Part shown: positions 7,691 through 16,440 of the stretch, one piece after another
Position numbering within the stretch: position 1 is the stretch's first letter
Layout of the letters: each line of letters opens with the position of its first letter
Source: Chryseobacterium cucumeris
GTDB lineage: Bacteria; Bacteroidota; Bacteroidia; Flavobacteriales; Weeksellaceae
Length of the DNA: 64,000 nucleotides
Assembly (NCBI RefSeq): GCF_016775705.1
Contig: NZ_CP068760.1
Coordinates: forward strand, 930,001-994,000
Reading direction: 5' to 3'
Translations under genes and position numbers: made by a program
The notes under the pieces: generated by a model
Databases searched by the model: none
Seen by the model: only the letters and a program-made list of their open reading frames with translations
What the model was told of the DNA's origin: nothing

Positions 7691-9886
7691 ATGTCAACCT
7701 TAAGATTCAAAGCATTAGAAACCCTTCCATTTAAGGATTTCAGAAAAGACAACTCTGTTGAGATCCCTGCGAAATTATCAGAGCTATTCTGTAAAAATGT
7801 TTTCTCAGAAGAAACCATGAGAGAATATTTAACAAAAGAAGCATTCGGTTCTATCATGGATGCTATTAAAAAAGGAACTAAAATTCAGAGACATATTGCA
7901 GACCAGGTAGCTGTAGCGATGAAAGACTGGGCAATGAGCAAAGGTGTAACACACTATACGCACTGGTTTCAGCCTTTGACGGGTACTACTGCAGAAAAGC
8001 ACGATTCTTTCTTCACTCCAATCGAAGGAGGTAGAGCCATTGAAAGATTCAGTGGAAACATGCTTATCCAGCAGGAGCCGGATGCATCATCTTTCCCTAA
8101 CGGAGGTATCAGAAATACTTTTGAAGCAAGAGGTTATACAGCTTGGGACCCTACGTCTCCGGCATTCATTATGGGAACTACATTATGTATTCCTTCCATC
8201 TTCATTTCTTATACAGGAGAAACGTTAGATTATAAAGCACCTCTTTTAAGAGCTTTGAACGCTGTGGATGAAGCTGCAACGAATGTAATGCAGTATTTTG
8301 ACAAAAATGTAACGAAGGTAACTCCTACTTTGGGTTGGGAGCAGGAATATTTCCTTGTTGATTCAGCATTATACCAATCTCGTCCTGACCTTGTATTAAC
8401 AGGTAAGACCTTATTAGGACATTCTCCTGCAAAAGGACAGCAATTGGACGACCACTATTTCGGTTCTATTCCTACGAGAGTAATGAACTTCATGAAAGAG
8501 CTGGAAATCGAATGTATGAAATTGGGAATTCCTGCCACAACAAGACATAACGAGGTTGCCCCTAACCAGTTCGAGCTTGCACCAATGTTTGAAGAAGTGA
8601 ACGTTGCGGTAGACCACAACTCTCTGTTGATGGATATTATGGCAAGAGTAGCACACAAACACCACTTCCACATTCTTTTCCACGAGAAACCATTCGCTGG
8701 AGTAAACGGAAGCGGAAAACACAACAACTGGTCTTTAGCAACAGATACTGGTGAAAACCTGTTAAGCCCTGGAAAAAATCCAAAGAAAAACTTACAGTTC
8801 CTGACATTCTTTGTTAACACCATTAAAGCGGTTCACGAATATGCAGATCTTCTAAGAGCAAGTATCGCTTCTGCAAGCAATGACCACAGACTTGGTGCCA
8901 ACGAAGCGCCGCCGGCAATTATTTCCGTATTCATCGGAAGCCAGCTGTTCAGTGTATTGGAAGAACTTGAAAAGGTAACCAGCGGAAAATTATCTCCGGA
9001 AGAGAAAACAGAATTAAAATTAAATGTAGTTGGTAAGATTCCTGAAATCCTGTTGGATAACACAGACAGAAACAGAACTTCACCATTTGCATTTACAGGA
9101 AATAAATTTGAGATCAGAGCGGTAGGTTCTTCTGCAAACTGTGCAGAGTCTATGACCGTAATGAACACAATTGCAGCTAAACAGCTTAATGATTTCAAGA
9201 AAGAAGTGGATGCTTTAATTGAAACCGGTCTTAAGAAAGACGAAGCGATCTTTAATGTATTGAGAGAATACATCAAGCAGTGTAAAAACATTATGTTTGA
9301 AGGTGACGGATATTCTGATGACTGGGCGAAAGAGGCTAAGAAAAGAGGATTGAACAACCTTAAGACGACTCCTGAAGCTTTAAAACAGGAAATGGACAAG
9401 AAATTCCTAGACCTTTATGAAGAGATGGGAATTTTCAACCACAGAGAAGTTGAAGCGAGAAACGAGATTAAATTAGAGAAATACTCTACTGTAATTGATA
9501 TTGAAGCAAGAGTGCTAAGTGATATCGCCAGAAATCACATCATTCCATCTGCATTAAATTATCAGAACAGATTAATTGAAAACGTAAAAGGTCTTAAAGA
9601 TATCTTTGGTGATAAAGAATTTAAAACGCTGGCAAAAGAGCAAATGAGTTTAATTACAAGCATTTCTGAAAATGTTTCTAAAATCAAGCTTGGTGTTGAA
9701 GATCTTATCAAAGCCAGAGAGGCTGCAAAAACCATATCAGACAGCCAAAAACAGGCAGAAAACTATTGTAACAAAGTAAAACCATTATTTGATCCTATCA
9801 GAGAAGCTTCTGATGCTTTGGAAATGATGGTGGATGATGAGCTTTGGCCAATGACAAAATACAGAGAAATGTTGTTTACCAAATAA
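7691..9886 (+). CDS. glnN: Glutamine synthetase type III
   Basis: A 731-residue cytosolic ATP-dependent enzyme making glutamine from glutamate and ammonium. Its length is typical of the GSIII family (about 730 residues), well above GSI (about 470). The N-terminal part carries family-specific stretches such as GVTHYTHWFQPLTGTTAEKH (about residues 84-103). The catalytic core has the metal- and glutamate-binding pattern of glutamine synthetases, for example GWEQEYFLVD, NQFELAPMFEEVNVA, and the NGSGKHNNWSLAT nucleotide/ammonium region. A long helical C-terminal extension completes the GSIII architecture. GSIII is the usual glutamine synthetase of Bacteroidota. It is monocistronic, with its own promoter box and a strong terminator. 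I see no adjacent PII-type regulator. Confidence 0.96.
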   Translation: MSTLRFKALETLPFKDFRKDNSVEIPAKLSELFCKNVFSEETMREYLTKEAFGSIMDAIKKGTKIQRHIADQVAVAMKDWAMSKGVTHYTHWFQPLTGTTAEKHDSFFTPIEGGRAIERFSGNMLIQQEPDASSFPNGGIRNTFEARGYTAWDPTSPAFIMGTTLCIPSIFISYTGETLDYKAPLLRALNAVDEAATNVMQYFDKNVTKVTPTLGWEQEYFLVDSALYQSRPDLVLTGKTLLGHSPAKGQQLDDHYFGSIPTRVMNFMKELEIECMKLGIPATTRHNEVAPNQFELAPMFEEVNVAVDHNSLLMDIMARVAHKHHFHILFHEKPFAGVNGSGKHNNWSLATDTGENLLSPGKNPKKNLQFLTFFVNTIKAVHEYADLLRASIASASNDHRLGANEAPPAIISVFIGSQLFSVLEELEKVTSGKLSPEEKTELKLNVVGKIPEILLDNTDRNRTSPFAFTGNKFEIRAVGSSANCAESMTVMNTIAAKQLNDFKKEVDALIETGLKKDEAIFNVLREYIKQCKNIMFEGDGYSDDWAKEAKKRGLNNLKTTPEALKQEMDKKFLDLYEEMGIFNHREVEARNEIKLEKYSTVIDIEARVLSDIARNHIIPSALNYQNRLIENVKGLKDIFGDKEFKTLAKEQMSLITSISENVSKIKLGVEDLIKAREAAKTISDSQKQAENYCNKVKPLFDPIREASDALEMMVDDELWPMTKYREMLFTK

Positions 9887-9911
9887 CACCTGTAAAGTTC
9901 CATATTAGTTT

Positions 9912-9946
9912 AAATTCCCCGGAAAACCGGGGAATTTTTTTGTTTT
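9912..9946 (+). terminator. Strong terminator of glnN
   Basis: AATTCCCCGG / CCGGGGAATT forms a 10-bp GC-rich stem with loop AAAA (9913-9936), followed by T7 and then more T. Confidence 0.9.
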
Positions 9947-10035
9947 TTTAACAGCACTGAAAATTAAGACTTTGAATCACAAAACGTGATATATAGAAGA
10001 AAATCGAAGAAGTTTGTTAAAGAATCTTAATAAAA

Positions 10036-10078
10036 AAAACCGCACACTTACCAAAAACAGGCTGTTGCGGTTTATTTT
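10036..10078. terminator. Second hairpin in the glnN-NlpC gap
   Basis: AAACCGCA (10037-10044) pairs with TGCGGTTT (10066-10073) across a 21-base loop, with A-rich left and T-rich right flanks. No gene ends here, so it may be a backup terminator or the end of an unseen transcript. The rest of the 338-base gap (9887-10224) holds the glnN terminator and one promoter box. Confidence 0.4.
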
Positions 10079-10165
10079 TCTTTAACATATGTAAATTATA
10101 TGTTAAAATGTGTTAAAATAAGATCCTGACAATTATCATATCAGGGGTCTTTTGCTCGGAATCTC

Positions 10166-10173
10166 TACTTTTG
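10166..10173 (+). promoter_or_regulatory. -7 box TACTTTTG for the NlpC/P60 gene
   Basis: A TAnnTTTG match 51 bases before the ATG at 10225 implies a 5' leader of roughly 45 bases. Confidence 0.5.
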
Positions 10174-10224
10174 TAATGCTTTTGAAAATAAATATTCCTT
10201 TTTAACACGGATAATCAAATATAT

Positions 10225-10935
10225 ATGAAGAAAAGAGTTTTGTTTTATTTAGTTGCTTTAGTCTCTACAGTTTCATTGCAATCGTGTGCTACAAATTATG
10301 TGGTTTCAAAACCAGCAACTTACACAAAAGAATACAAAACAGATGCCAAACTAGCTTCTATAGATAACAAAAAAATGGAGCAGGATAAGCAAAAACTTAT
10401 CGACTCATTCCTTGCAGAAAAGGCGGCATCTATCGCTAGTGCTAAAAAAGCAGTTAAGAATTCTGAGATTGCAAAAGCAATCAAACATAATAAAACCATT
10501 GACGGTATCCTTGAAGAAGCTGAAACATACCTTGGAACTCCTTACAGATATGGAGGAACAACCAGAAACGGTATAGATTGTTCAGCTTTTGTTCTTTCTG
10601 TATTCGGAGCAGCAGCAGGTCTTAGCTTACCCAGAGTAGCGGCGTCTCAGGCTCAGGAAGGTGAAAGAGTAGAAAGAGGAGAACTACAGAAGGGAGATTT
10701 GATTTTCTTTTCTCATGGAAGAAGAATTTCTCACGTAGGTATTGTAGAAAGTGTTACTGAAGAAGGTGAGATTAAATTTATCCACGCAGCAACATCAAAA
10801 GGAGTAATGATTTCTTCACTGAATGATTCTTATTGGGGACCTAAATTCAGATTCGCAAAAAGAGTGATCAACGAAGAAGGAGAAGCTTACAATAACTTAG
10901 CAGCAGCTACTCTTCCTACACCCGCAAATTTTTAA
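10225..10935 (+). CDS. NlpC/P60 family peptidoglycan endopeptidase, lipoprotein
   Basis: A 236-residue envelope lipoprotein. The signal peptide ends in lipobox LQSC (Cys21 lipidated). A Lys/Ala-rich linker to about residue 85 precedes the NlpC/P60 domain. The papain-like triad is visible: Cys119 in GIDCSAF, His170 in SHVGIV and His187 in FIHAATS. The usual LPR motif (LSLPRVA) and the GDLIFF strand are present. Enzymes of this family cut the D-gamma-glutamyl-diaminopimelate bond in stem peptides and take part in wall remodelling, as Spr/MepS does in E. coli. The gene is monocistronic between its own promoter box and a strong terminator. Confidence 0.93.
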   Translation: MKKRVLFYLVALVSTVSLQSCATNYVVSKPATYTKEYKTDAKLASIDNKKMEQDKQKLIDSFLAEKAASIASAKKAVKNSEIAKAIKHNKTIDGILEEAETYLGTPYRYGGTTRNGIDCSAFVLSVFGAAAGLSLPRVAASQAQEGERVERGELQKGDLIFFSHGRRISHVGIVESVTEEGEIKFIHAATSKGVMISSLNDSYWGPKFRFAKRVINEEGEAYNNLAAATLPTPANF

Positions 10936-10963
10936 TTTTATAAATAATTGATTTAAATAATGA

Positions 10964-10992
10964 AGCCATCAGAATCCTGATGGCTTTTTTAT
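10964..10992 (+). terminator. Terminator of the NlpC/P60 gene
   Basis: GCCATCAG / CTGATGGC is an 8-bp stem with loop AATC (10965-10984), followed by T6. Confidence 0.88.
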
Positions 10993-11121
10993 ATACACTA
11001 TTTCGACTAAATTCCAGCTAAGCCAGGTTAAATATTCAAGAAGGAAAAAAACGGGCTAAAACCCCTCTCCTATTATTTTAATATTGATAATTTATAAGCA
11101 AACAGAACTTAACCAAAGATA

Positions 11122-11703
11122 TCAACTGTTCTTATCAATTTCAATATCCAGCTTATATAACAGTCCATGGATCTCAGAAAGCGAAAATCTGGCCTTTTTA
11201 AGCCTATTTAAAGCCGGATCTATCGAATAATTAACCGAAGTCCGGAAATCTGCTTTTTCCAGGTTTGTGCCGTCAAAAACAGCGCCCGACAGATCGCAGT
11301 TACTGAAGACTGCATTGGAAAGATCACACTCACTGAAATCTACCTCAATTAATTTTGAATTTTTGAAAACAGTTTTTTTAACGGATGTCTGATAAAAAAC
11401 GGAATTGTTTAATGAACTTCCATCAAAAGTAAAGGATAATCCGAACGCATTGCAGTCATCAAACTGAAGTCCGAACATTTTACATTCTTTAAAGACAACC
11501 CGGTGAAATGCTGTTTTGATCAGTTTTACCATACTGAGACTGCATCCGATAAATTCACAGTCTGTAAAGCTGAAACCGGATAGGTTTCCGTATTCAAAAT
11601 TACAGTTTCTGAACGTACAGTTTTCGTACTCACTTTTTTCTAAAGGAAGTTGCGTGAAATCTTTGCTCCCGAAATCTTCGTCTGAGAAATAGGATTGTTT
11701 CAT
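11122..11703 (-). CDS. Pentapeptide-repeat protein, Qnr-like layout
   Basis: About 193 residues of pentapeptide repeats of the A(D/N)LXX type, for example ENCTFRNCNF, FTDCEFIGCSL and FSECDLSNAVFSNCDL. The repeats form a right-handed quadrilateral beta-helix. A linker near SIDPALNRLKKARFSL and a closing helical tail (IHGLLYKLDIEID) resemble the C-terminal cap of Qnr/MfpA-type gyrase-protecting proteins. Similarity is architectural; quinolone protection is not shown by the sequence. The frame is open to ATG 11769, but ATG 11703 (MKQSYFSDEDFG) sits directly before the repeats and fits the family start better. It follows rodA in the same orientation by 21-87 bases, depending on the start, and no terminator is seen between them, so it probably shares the elongasome transcript. 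Confidence 0.8.
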   Translation of the reverse strand: MKQSYFSDEDFGSKDFTQLPLEKSEYENCTFRNCNFEYGNLSGFSFTDCEFIGCSLSMVKLIKTAFHRVVFKECKMFGLQFDDCNAFGLSFTFDGSSLNNSVFYQTSVKKTVFKNSKLIEVDFSECDLSNAVFSNCDLSGAVFDGTNLEKADFRTSVNYSIDPALNRLKKARFSLSEIHGLLYKLDIEIDKNS

Positions 11704-11790
11704 ACAAATTGTTGATGAAGTTGATTTTGAAGATGAATGATCAGCAGAACAATGATAAACTTCCATCATCCAGCTTCCAAACTCCCTCTT

Positions 11791-13020
11791 TTACACCAAA
11801 CTGTTCTTATCAGAGTAATTAAGTTTAAAGAAAATAAAAGTCATCATAGAGAATGCCAGTAAAGAACTTCCTCCATAACTGAAATAAGGAAGCGGAATCC
11901 CAACTGTCGGGAAAAGCCCCATTACCATTCCCAGATTGATTGAAAAGTGCATCAACAGAATCGAGGCAAAGCAATATCCGAATACACGGTTAAAAGTTGA
12001 TTTCTGCTGCTCTGCGAGATAATATATCCTTCCGATATAGACCATATAGCAAAAGATAAGAATTGCACTTCCTAAAAAGCCCCATTCTTCCCCAACTGTA
12101 CAAAAAATATAATCGGTTTCCTGTTCCGGTACAAATTTCCCCTGGGTTACAGAGCCCTCACGGTATCCTTTTCCCCAAAGCCCGCCGGATCCGATCGCTG
12201 TTTTGGAATATAAAAGATTGTATCCTGAAGTATCTCTGAATGCCTTTTCCCCTTTGTAAAGAACTTCAATTCTTTCTCTCTGGTGCTTGGGCAATTTCTC
12301 TAAAATATAAGGAGATCCGAAAGCGAGTCCGCACAGTAAAAGAATAGAGCCTGCAATTCCTGAGATAGAAATCACATCCCATGACATTCTATGATAATTC
12401 ATTGCAATCAGCACACCGGCAATCACCAAAACTGCAACCGCAACATAAACAGGAGGAATAGCCAGTGAGATCAGGAAAACTCCGGCAAAAATAAATCCTA
12501 TACCAAATAAAAGCCCGCTCAGTCCTTCTCTATATAAAGCAATGAAAAATGCAATAAATACAAGCATGGAGCCCACATCCGGAATAGCAAGAACTACTGC
12601 TGCCGGAATACCAACAATGGCTAAAGTAGTCCATAAAGACTTTCTGTTTTTAAGATTAAAATCAGGTCCTGAAACATAATTAGCGAGCATTAAAGCGGTT
12701 CCTATTTTGGCGAACTCCACTGGCTGCATGGTAAAACTTCCGAATTTATACCAGTTCTTCTGGCCAAGGATTTCTTTACCAAACGGAAAAAGCCCTATCA
12801 GCAGCAACACACCGCCAATATAAATAATCCCTGCCATATTCTCGAAGAATTTACTTCTGCTGACAAAGATGATAAGCCCCACAAATAATGAGATACAGAA
12901 AAAGATCAACTGTTTCTCACCCAGTTTCTGGTCCACACTGTAAATATTTGCAATCGCGAAAATGCAAAGCAGGAAATACAGCCCAAGGCCAAGTTTATCT
13001 ATTCCTTCTGTCCATTTCAT
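11791..13020 (-). CDS. rodA: RodA, SEDS-family peptidoglycan polymerase
   Basis: A 409-residue inner-membrane protein of the RodA/FtsW/SpoVE family with about ten transmembrane segments. RodA polymerises lipid II into glycan strands during elongation, working with its cognate class B transpeptidase. Conserved features are present: the QPVEFAKIG region after the fourth helix, PDVGSMLVF, the extracellular loop with GSGGLWGKGYREG and the terminal GIPLPYFSYGGSSLLAFS motif. It overlaps the upstream PBP2 gene by 4 bases, giving translational coupling. That partner and the mre genes distinguish it from FtsW. Confidence 0.95.
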   Translation of the reverse strand: MKWTEGIDKLGLGLYFLLCIFAIANIYSVDQKLGEKQLIFFCISLFVGLIIFVSRSKFFENMAGIIYIGGVLLLIGLFPFGKEILGQKNWYKFGSFTMQPVEFAKIGTALMLANYVSGPDFNLKNRKSLWTTLAIVGIPAAVVLAIPDVGSMLVFIAFFIALYREGLSGLLFGIGFIFAGVFLISLAIPPVYVAVAVLVIAGVLIAMNYHRMSWDVISISGIAGSILLLCGLAFGSPYILEKLPKHQRERIEVLYKGEKAFRDTSGYNLLYSKTAIGSGGLWGKGYREGSVTQGKFVPEQETDYIFCTVGEEWGFLGSAILIFCYMVYIGRIYYLAEQQKSTFNRVFGYCFASILLMHFSINLGMVMGLFPTVGIPLPYFSYGGSSLLAFSMMTFIFFKLNYSDKNSLV

Positions 13021-15062
13021 TGCTTCGCAGTTTTTTTAGCAGTGTTATTCTTTTTAGTCTCTTCGTTTATTTTCTTTTGCAGCTTAGCCTTTTGCTGTTT
13101 TACCTGCTCCAGACTATCTTTTATTCTTTTCTGTCTGATTGAGTCAGGTTTAGGATCAATATATAAACCTTTACGTTTCAAATCAGCAATCCACTGCCTT
13201 TTGTATTCAGGCATGAAACTCGAGGTAATCATTTTTTTGTAAAGATGCTCTCTTTTCAGATCACCTGTAATATATTTTTCAGCAATCACGGTACAGGCTG
13301 GTCCTGCCCAGGTCGCTCCAAATCCTGCATGTTCCATTACCGCTACTACAACAATTTTAGGTTTATCAGCAGGAGCAATCAATACAAAGATGGAATTATC
13401 CTTTCCTTGCGGTACCTGTGCGGTACCTGTTTTTGCCAGTTGGGTAAAATCATTGGATTTCAGCCCTCTTGCAGTTCCTCTTAAAACTACAGCTTCCATT
13501 CCTTTTAAAACAGGTTCAAAATGTTTTGGATCAACCAGAGTTTTGTGTTTCACTTTAAATCTTGGGTCTGGATTTGGCTTTCCGTCAATTGCTTTTACGA
13601 TATGAGGAGTATAATACCATCCTCTGTTAGCAATAGCCGCTACATAATTGGCCAGCTGAATAGGAGTTACCAAAACATCTCCCTGTCCCATTCCGTTATA
13701 AATGGCACCCGTAGACATTTCATCCCAGTTTTTAAAATCAGTTCTCTGGGAACCGCTTGCCTTCATGATCGCTTTAAATCTTTTCTCGTAAAAATCTCCT
13801 GAAGGTATTCTCCCCTTTGCTCCAACAGCAAAGTCATTATTTAAAAACTCCCCAACTCCGAAACTGCTCATGATTTTTTTCCACTCATCAACACCTTTTG
13901 AAGGGTTTCCCGGATATTTCTTGATAATGGCAATAAATGCGTAAGTGAAAAAACAGTTACTCGAAACCTGAATGGAAGGGATAAGCGGATCTGCTCCACC
14001 ATGGCCTTTAATTCTTTTTCCTTTGTAGAAAAATCCGCCGCCACAAGGGAAGATCGTTTTCTCATCCATCACACCCATCTGCATGGCTGCTAAAGCAGTC
14101 AGCAGTTTGAAAGTGGATCCCGGAGGATATCCTGCCTGCAACGCACGGTCAAAAGTAGGTTTATTTTCATAAAGCGTATCTTTTGATAGGGCATATAGGT
14201 TTTTTGATTTATTAGGGCCTGTAAAAAGGTTCGGGTCAATGTCCGGTCCGGTTGCAGCGACTAAAACTTCTCCATTATTAGGATCTAACGCTACAATTGC
14301 ACCATGTTTGTTGACCAGCATTTCTTCAGCTGTTCTCTGAAGATCATAATCAATGGTTAACGTAATATCCTTACCGGTAATCACATCTTTATCTAAAGAC
14401 CCGTTCTTATAGGAACCAATATTTCGAAGCTTGATATCTTTCTGGATATATTTCACCCCTTTTACCCCGCGAAGTTCTTTTTCGTAAGATTTTTCAACCC
14501 CTGTTTTCCCGATGAAATCTCCCGGTAAATAGTAGAGAGAATCTTTTTTAATATCTCTTTCATTTACCTCACTGGTATAGCCAAGAAGATTTCCGGATGT
14601 GGAAACTTCGTACTGACGCTGAGGTCTTGATACAATATTAAATGCAGGATACTTAAAAATAATTTCCTGAACTCTGGCAATATCTTCTCTGCTGAGGTCC
14701 TTAATGAAAGTCATAGGGGTCAGCTTTGAGTAATATTTTTCTTTTTTGATAACATTGATTTTATTGATAAAATCCTGTTTTGTAATTTTCATTAAACTAC
14801 AAAAAGCCAGCGTATCAAAATCAGGCTTCATCAAAGCCTGGGTAAACGAAATTTCATAAGCAGGCTGGTTTCCCACCATGATTTTACCATTTCTGTCAAA
14901 AATTACCCCACGCTGTGGAATAACATATTCTGTTTTAATGGAGGTGTTGGCCGCATTCAGTGCATAGCGGTCTGTAAACAGCTGCAAATAGGCAAGTCTC
15001 GCCACAAAAATAAGGGCGATGATAACGAGAATGGAAAAAATTTTTAAATAACGTGTGTTCAA
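13017..15062 (-). CDS. mrdA: Penicillin-binding protein 2 (elongasome transpeptidase)
   Basis: A 681-residue class B PBP that cross-links the glycan strands made by RodA. One N-terminal membrane anchor (about residues 7-27) is followed by the PBP dimerisation/pedestal region (QRGVIFDRNGK at about 52-62). The transpeptidase motifs are SxxK in PGSTFKLLTAL, SxN in QVSSNCFF and KTG in LAKTGTAQVPQ. The C-terminal extension of about 60 residues after the domain is Lys/Gln-rich (KKTAKQ end) and probably disordered. The gene overlaps mreD and rodA by 4 bases each. Beta-lactams are expected to acylate the Ser in STFK. Confidence 0.95.
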   Translation of the reverse strand: MNTRYLKIFSILVIIALIFVARLAYLQLFTDRYALNAANTSIKTEYVIPQRGVIFDRNGKIMVGNQPAYEISFTQALMKPDFDTLAFCSLMKITKQDFINKINVIKKEKYYSKLTPMTFIKDLSREDIARVQEIIFKYPAFNIVSRPQRQYEVSTSGNLLGYTSEVNERDIKKDSLYYLPGDFIGKTGVEKSYEKELRGVKGVKYIQKDIKLRNIGSYKNGSLDKDVITGKDITLTIDYDLQRTAEEMLVNKHGAIVALDPNNGEVLVAATGPDIDPNLFTGPNKSKNLYALSKDTLYENKPTFDRALQAGYPPGSTFKLLTALAAMQMGVMDEKTIFPCGGGFFYKGKRIKGHGGADPLIPSIQVSSNCFFTYAFIAIIKKYPGNPSKGVDEWKKIMSSFGVGEFLNNDFAVGAKGRIPSGDFYEKRFKAIMKASGSQRTDFKNWDEMSTGAIYNGMGQGDVLVTPIQLANYVAAIANRGWYYTPHIVKAIDGKPNPDPRFKVKHKTLVDPKHFEPVLKGMEAVVLRGTARGLKSNDFTQLAKTGTAQVPQGKDNSIFVLIAPADKPKIVVVAVMEHAGFGATWAGPACTVIAEKYITGDLKREHLYKKMITSSFMPEYKRQWIADLKRKGLYIDPKPDSIRQKRIKDSLEQVKQQKAKLQKKINEETKKNNTAKKTAKQ

Positions 15063-15565
15063 ACTTTTTGTTTGATTTTAAATATTAATGCGTAGATGAC
15101 TATAAAGATAAATGAAATTACACTTGTTACCAACACATTAAATAATATTTCAAAAAACCTGCTGAACTTAAAGAACTCGATATATTGTACTAAAAGCTGA
15201 TGCAGGAAAATACTTGAAAATAAAAACAGCAAAAACTGCGCCCATTGAAGGGACTGAAATGAGAAAAAGTCTGTAGACGTATCTGTGGAAGTCCTGAAGA
15301 TCAACGTTCTGAAATAGGCAATTAACGTTGTTGCAAATGCATTGATTCCCCACGAATAAAGAAAACCGTCAATAGACAATCCTATTAAAAAGCTCAATGC
15401 CAGGAATTGAAATTTGTTTCTGAAAAACGGATAGAACATGACAAATACAGGATATAATACCGGAGTATATTTCCCGAAAAGAGTAATCCTGTTCAATACA
15501 AATATCTGTAATGCAACAAGAAAGATCATGATCAATATATCGGTAAATAAAGTCCTGCTAATCAT
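15059..15565 (-). CDS. mreD: MreD, rod shape-determining membrane protein
   Basis: A 168-residue polytopic membrane protein (about five helices) at the expected place after mreC. MreD links MreC and the MreB filaments to the wall-synthesis enzymes. Sequence conservation in this family is low, so the call rests mainly on length, hydrophobicity (starting MISRTLFTDILIMIFLVALQ) and gene order. It overlaps mreC by 8 bases and PBP2 by 4 bases, so the whole block is tightly coupled. Confidence 0.9.
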   Translation of the reverse strand: MISRTLFTDILIMIFLVALQIFVLNRITLFGKYTPVLYPVFVMFYPFFRNKFQFLALSFLIGLSIDGFLYSWGINAFATTLIAYFRTLIFRTSTDTSTDFFSFQSLQWAQFLLFLFSSIFLHQLLVQYIEFFKFSRFFEILFNVLVTSVISFIFIVIYALIFKIKQKV

Positions 15566-16412
15566 TTTCCTTTTTTATTACAGCCTGCATAGTGTCCTGA
15601 ATCTTCTGCACTTCTGCTTTCTTAAGATTCTTCACTACATACACTTTATTCAACGCTCCCATTTTTTCACTCAGCTCTACGGAAATATCCCAGAAGCCGG
15701 TTTTATTATCTACAGAGTATCCTGCAATGGTACCAATGGTAACTCCCTTAGGGAAAATAGCAGATTTACCGTCTGTAACAACAGTATCGCCTACTTTCAG
15801 GGCCACATATTTTGGAATATCTGCCAGGTGCATTACCCTTGAGTTATCTCCATTCCATGTTAAAGTACCAAAATACCCTGAGTTTTTAAGTGCTGCATTA
15901 ATTCTGATCTTGTTAACACTTAACACGGATTGAACCAATGCATAACTATCTGTAGAATTGATTACAATTCCCGCAATACCTCTCGGCGCCATTACTCCCA
16001 TTTGAGGAAAGACACCGTCTCTGCGTCCGCGGTTGATTGTAAAGTAGTTGTTTCTTCTGTTGATACTGTTGAAAACAATCTCTCCATCAACAAAAGTATA
16101 GATCTGCCCTCCACCAATGGTATCATGAACTCTTTTAAAAACAGGATTCTTTGACCCGTCTTTTCCATAGAGCTCAGTCATAAGGGCTTTATTCTGAACC
16201 ACAAGATCTTCATTGATCTGTTTTAGCTTCAGATAAGAAACTCCTTCGTCAATATATCCGGACACCCAGGAATTGAACGCAGCCGTCTGGCCCGCAATCC
16301 AGGATCTCTGCATGGCATTTCTTGAGAATATCAAAACCAGAGCAATAATTTGCAGGAATATAAAGAAGACGAAAAGAGTATTCTTCGAAAATAATCTCAG
16401 CAAAAATCCCAT
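15558..16412 (-). CDS. mreC: MreC, rod shape-determining periplasmic scaffold
   Basis: 284 residues: a single N-terminal membrane helix (about 10-30), a coiled-coil stretch (LKLKQINEDLVVQNKALMTE, about 80-99) and a two-barrel beta domain with the typical MGVMAPRGIAGIV and GDTVVTDGKSAIFPKGVTIG segments. MreC binds and activates PBP2 in the periplasm. It starts 28 bases after mreB and overlaps mreD by 8 bases. Length and domain order are normal for the family. Confidence 0.94.
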   Translation of the reverse strand: MGFLLRLFSKNTLFVFFIFLQIIALVLIFSRNAMQRSWIAGQTAAFNSWVSGYIDEGVSYLKLKQINEDLVVQNKALMTELYGKDGSKNPVFKRVHDTIGGGQIYTFVDGEIVFNSINRRNNYFTINRGRRDGVFPQMGVMAPRGIAGIVINSTDSYALVQSVLSVNKIRINAALKNSGYFGTLTWNGDNSRVMHLADIPKYVALKVGDTVVTDGKSAIFPKGVTIGTIAGYSVDNKTGFWDISVELSEKMGALNKVYVVKNLKKAEVQKIQDTMQAVIKKEND

Positions 16413-16440
16413 TCAGATATAAAGTCGTAAAAAGTTAAAA

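Noticed and set aside
8414..9399. Three long antisense frames within glnN
   Set aside because: Antisense frames of 100-190 codons arise by chance opposite biased coding sequence; none has a family match or promoter box.
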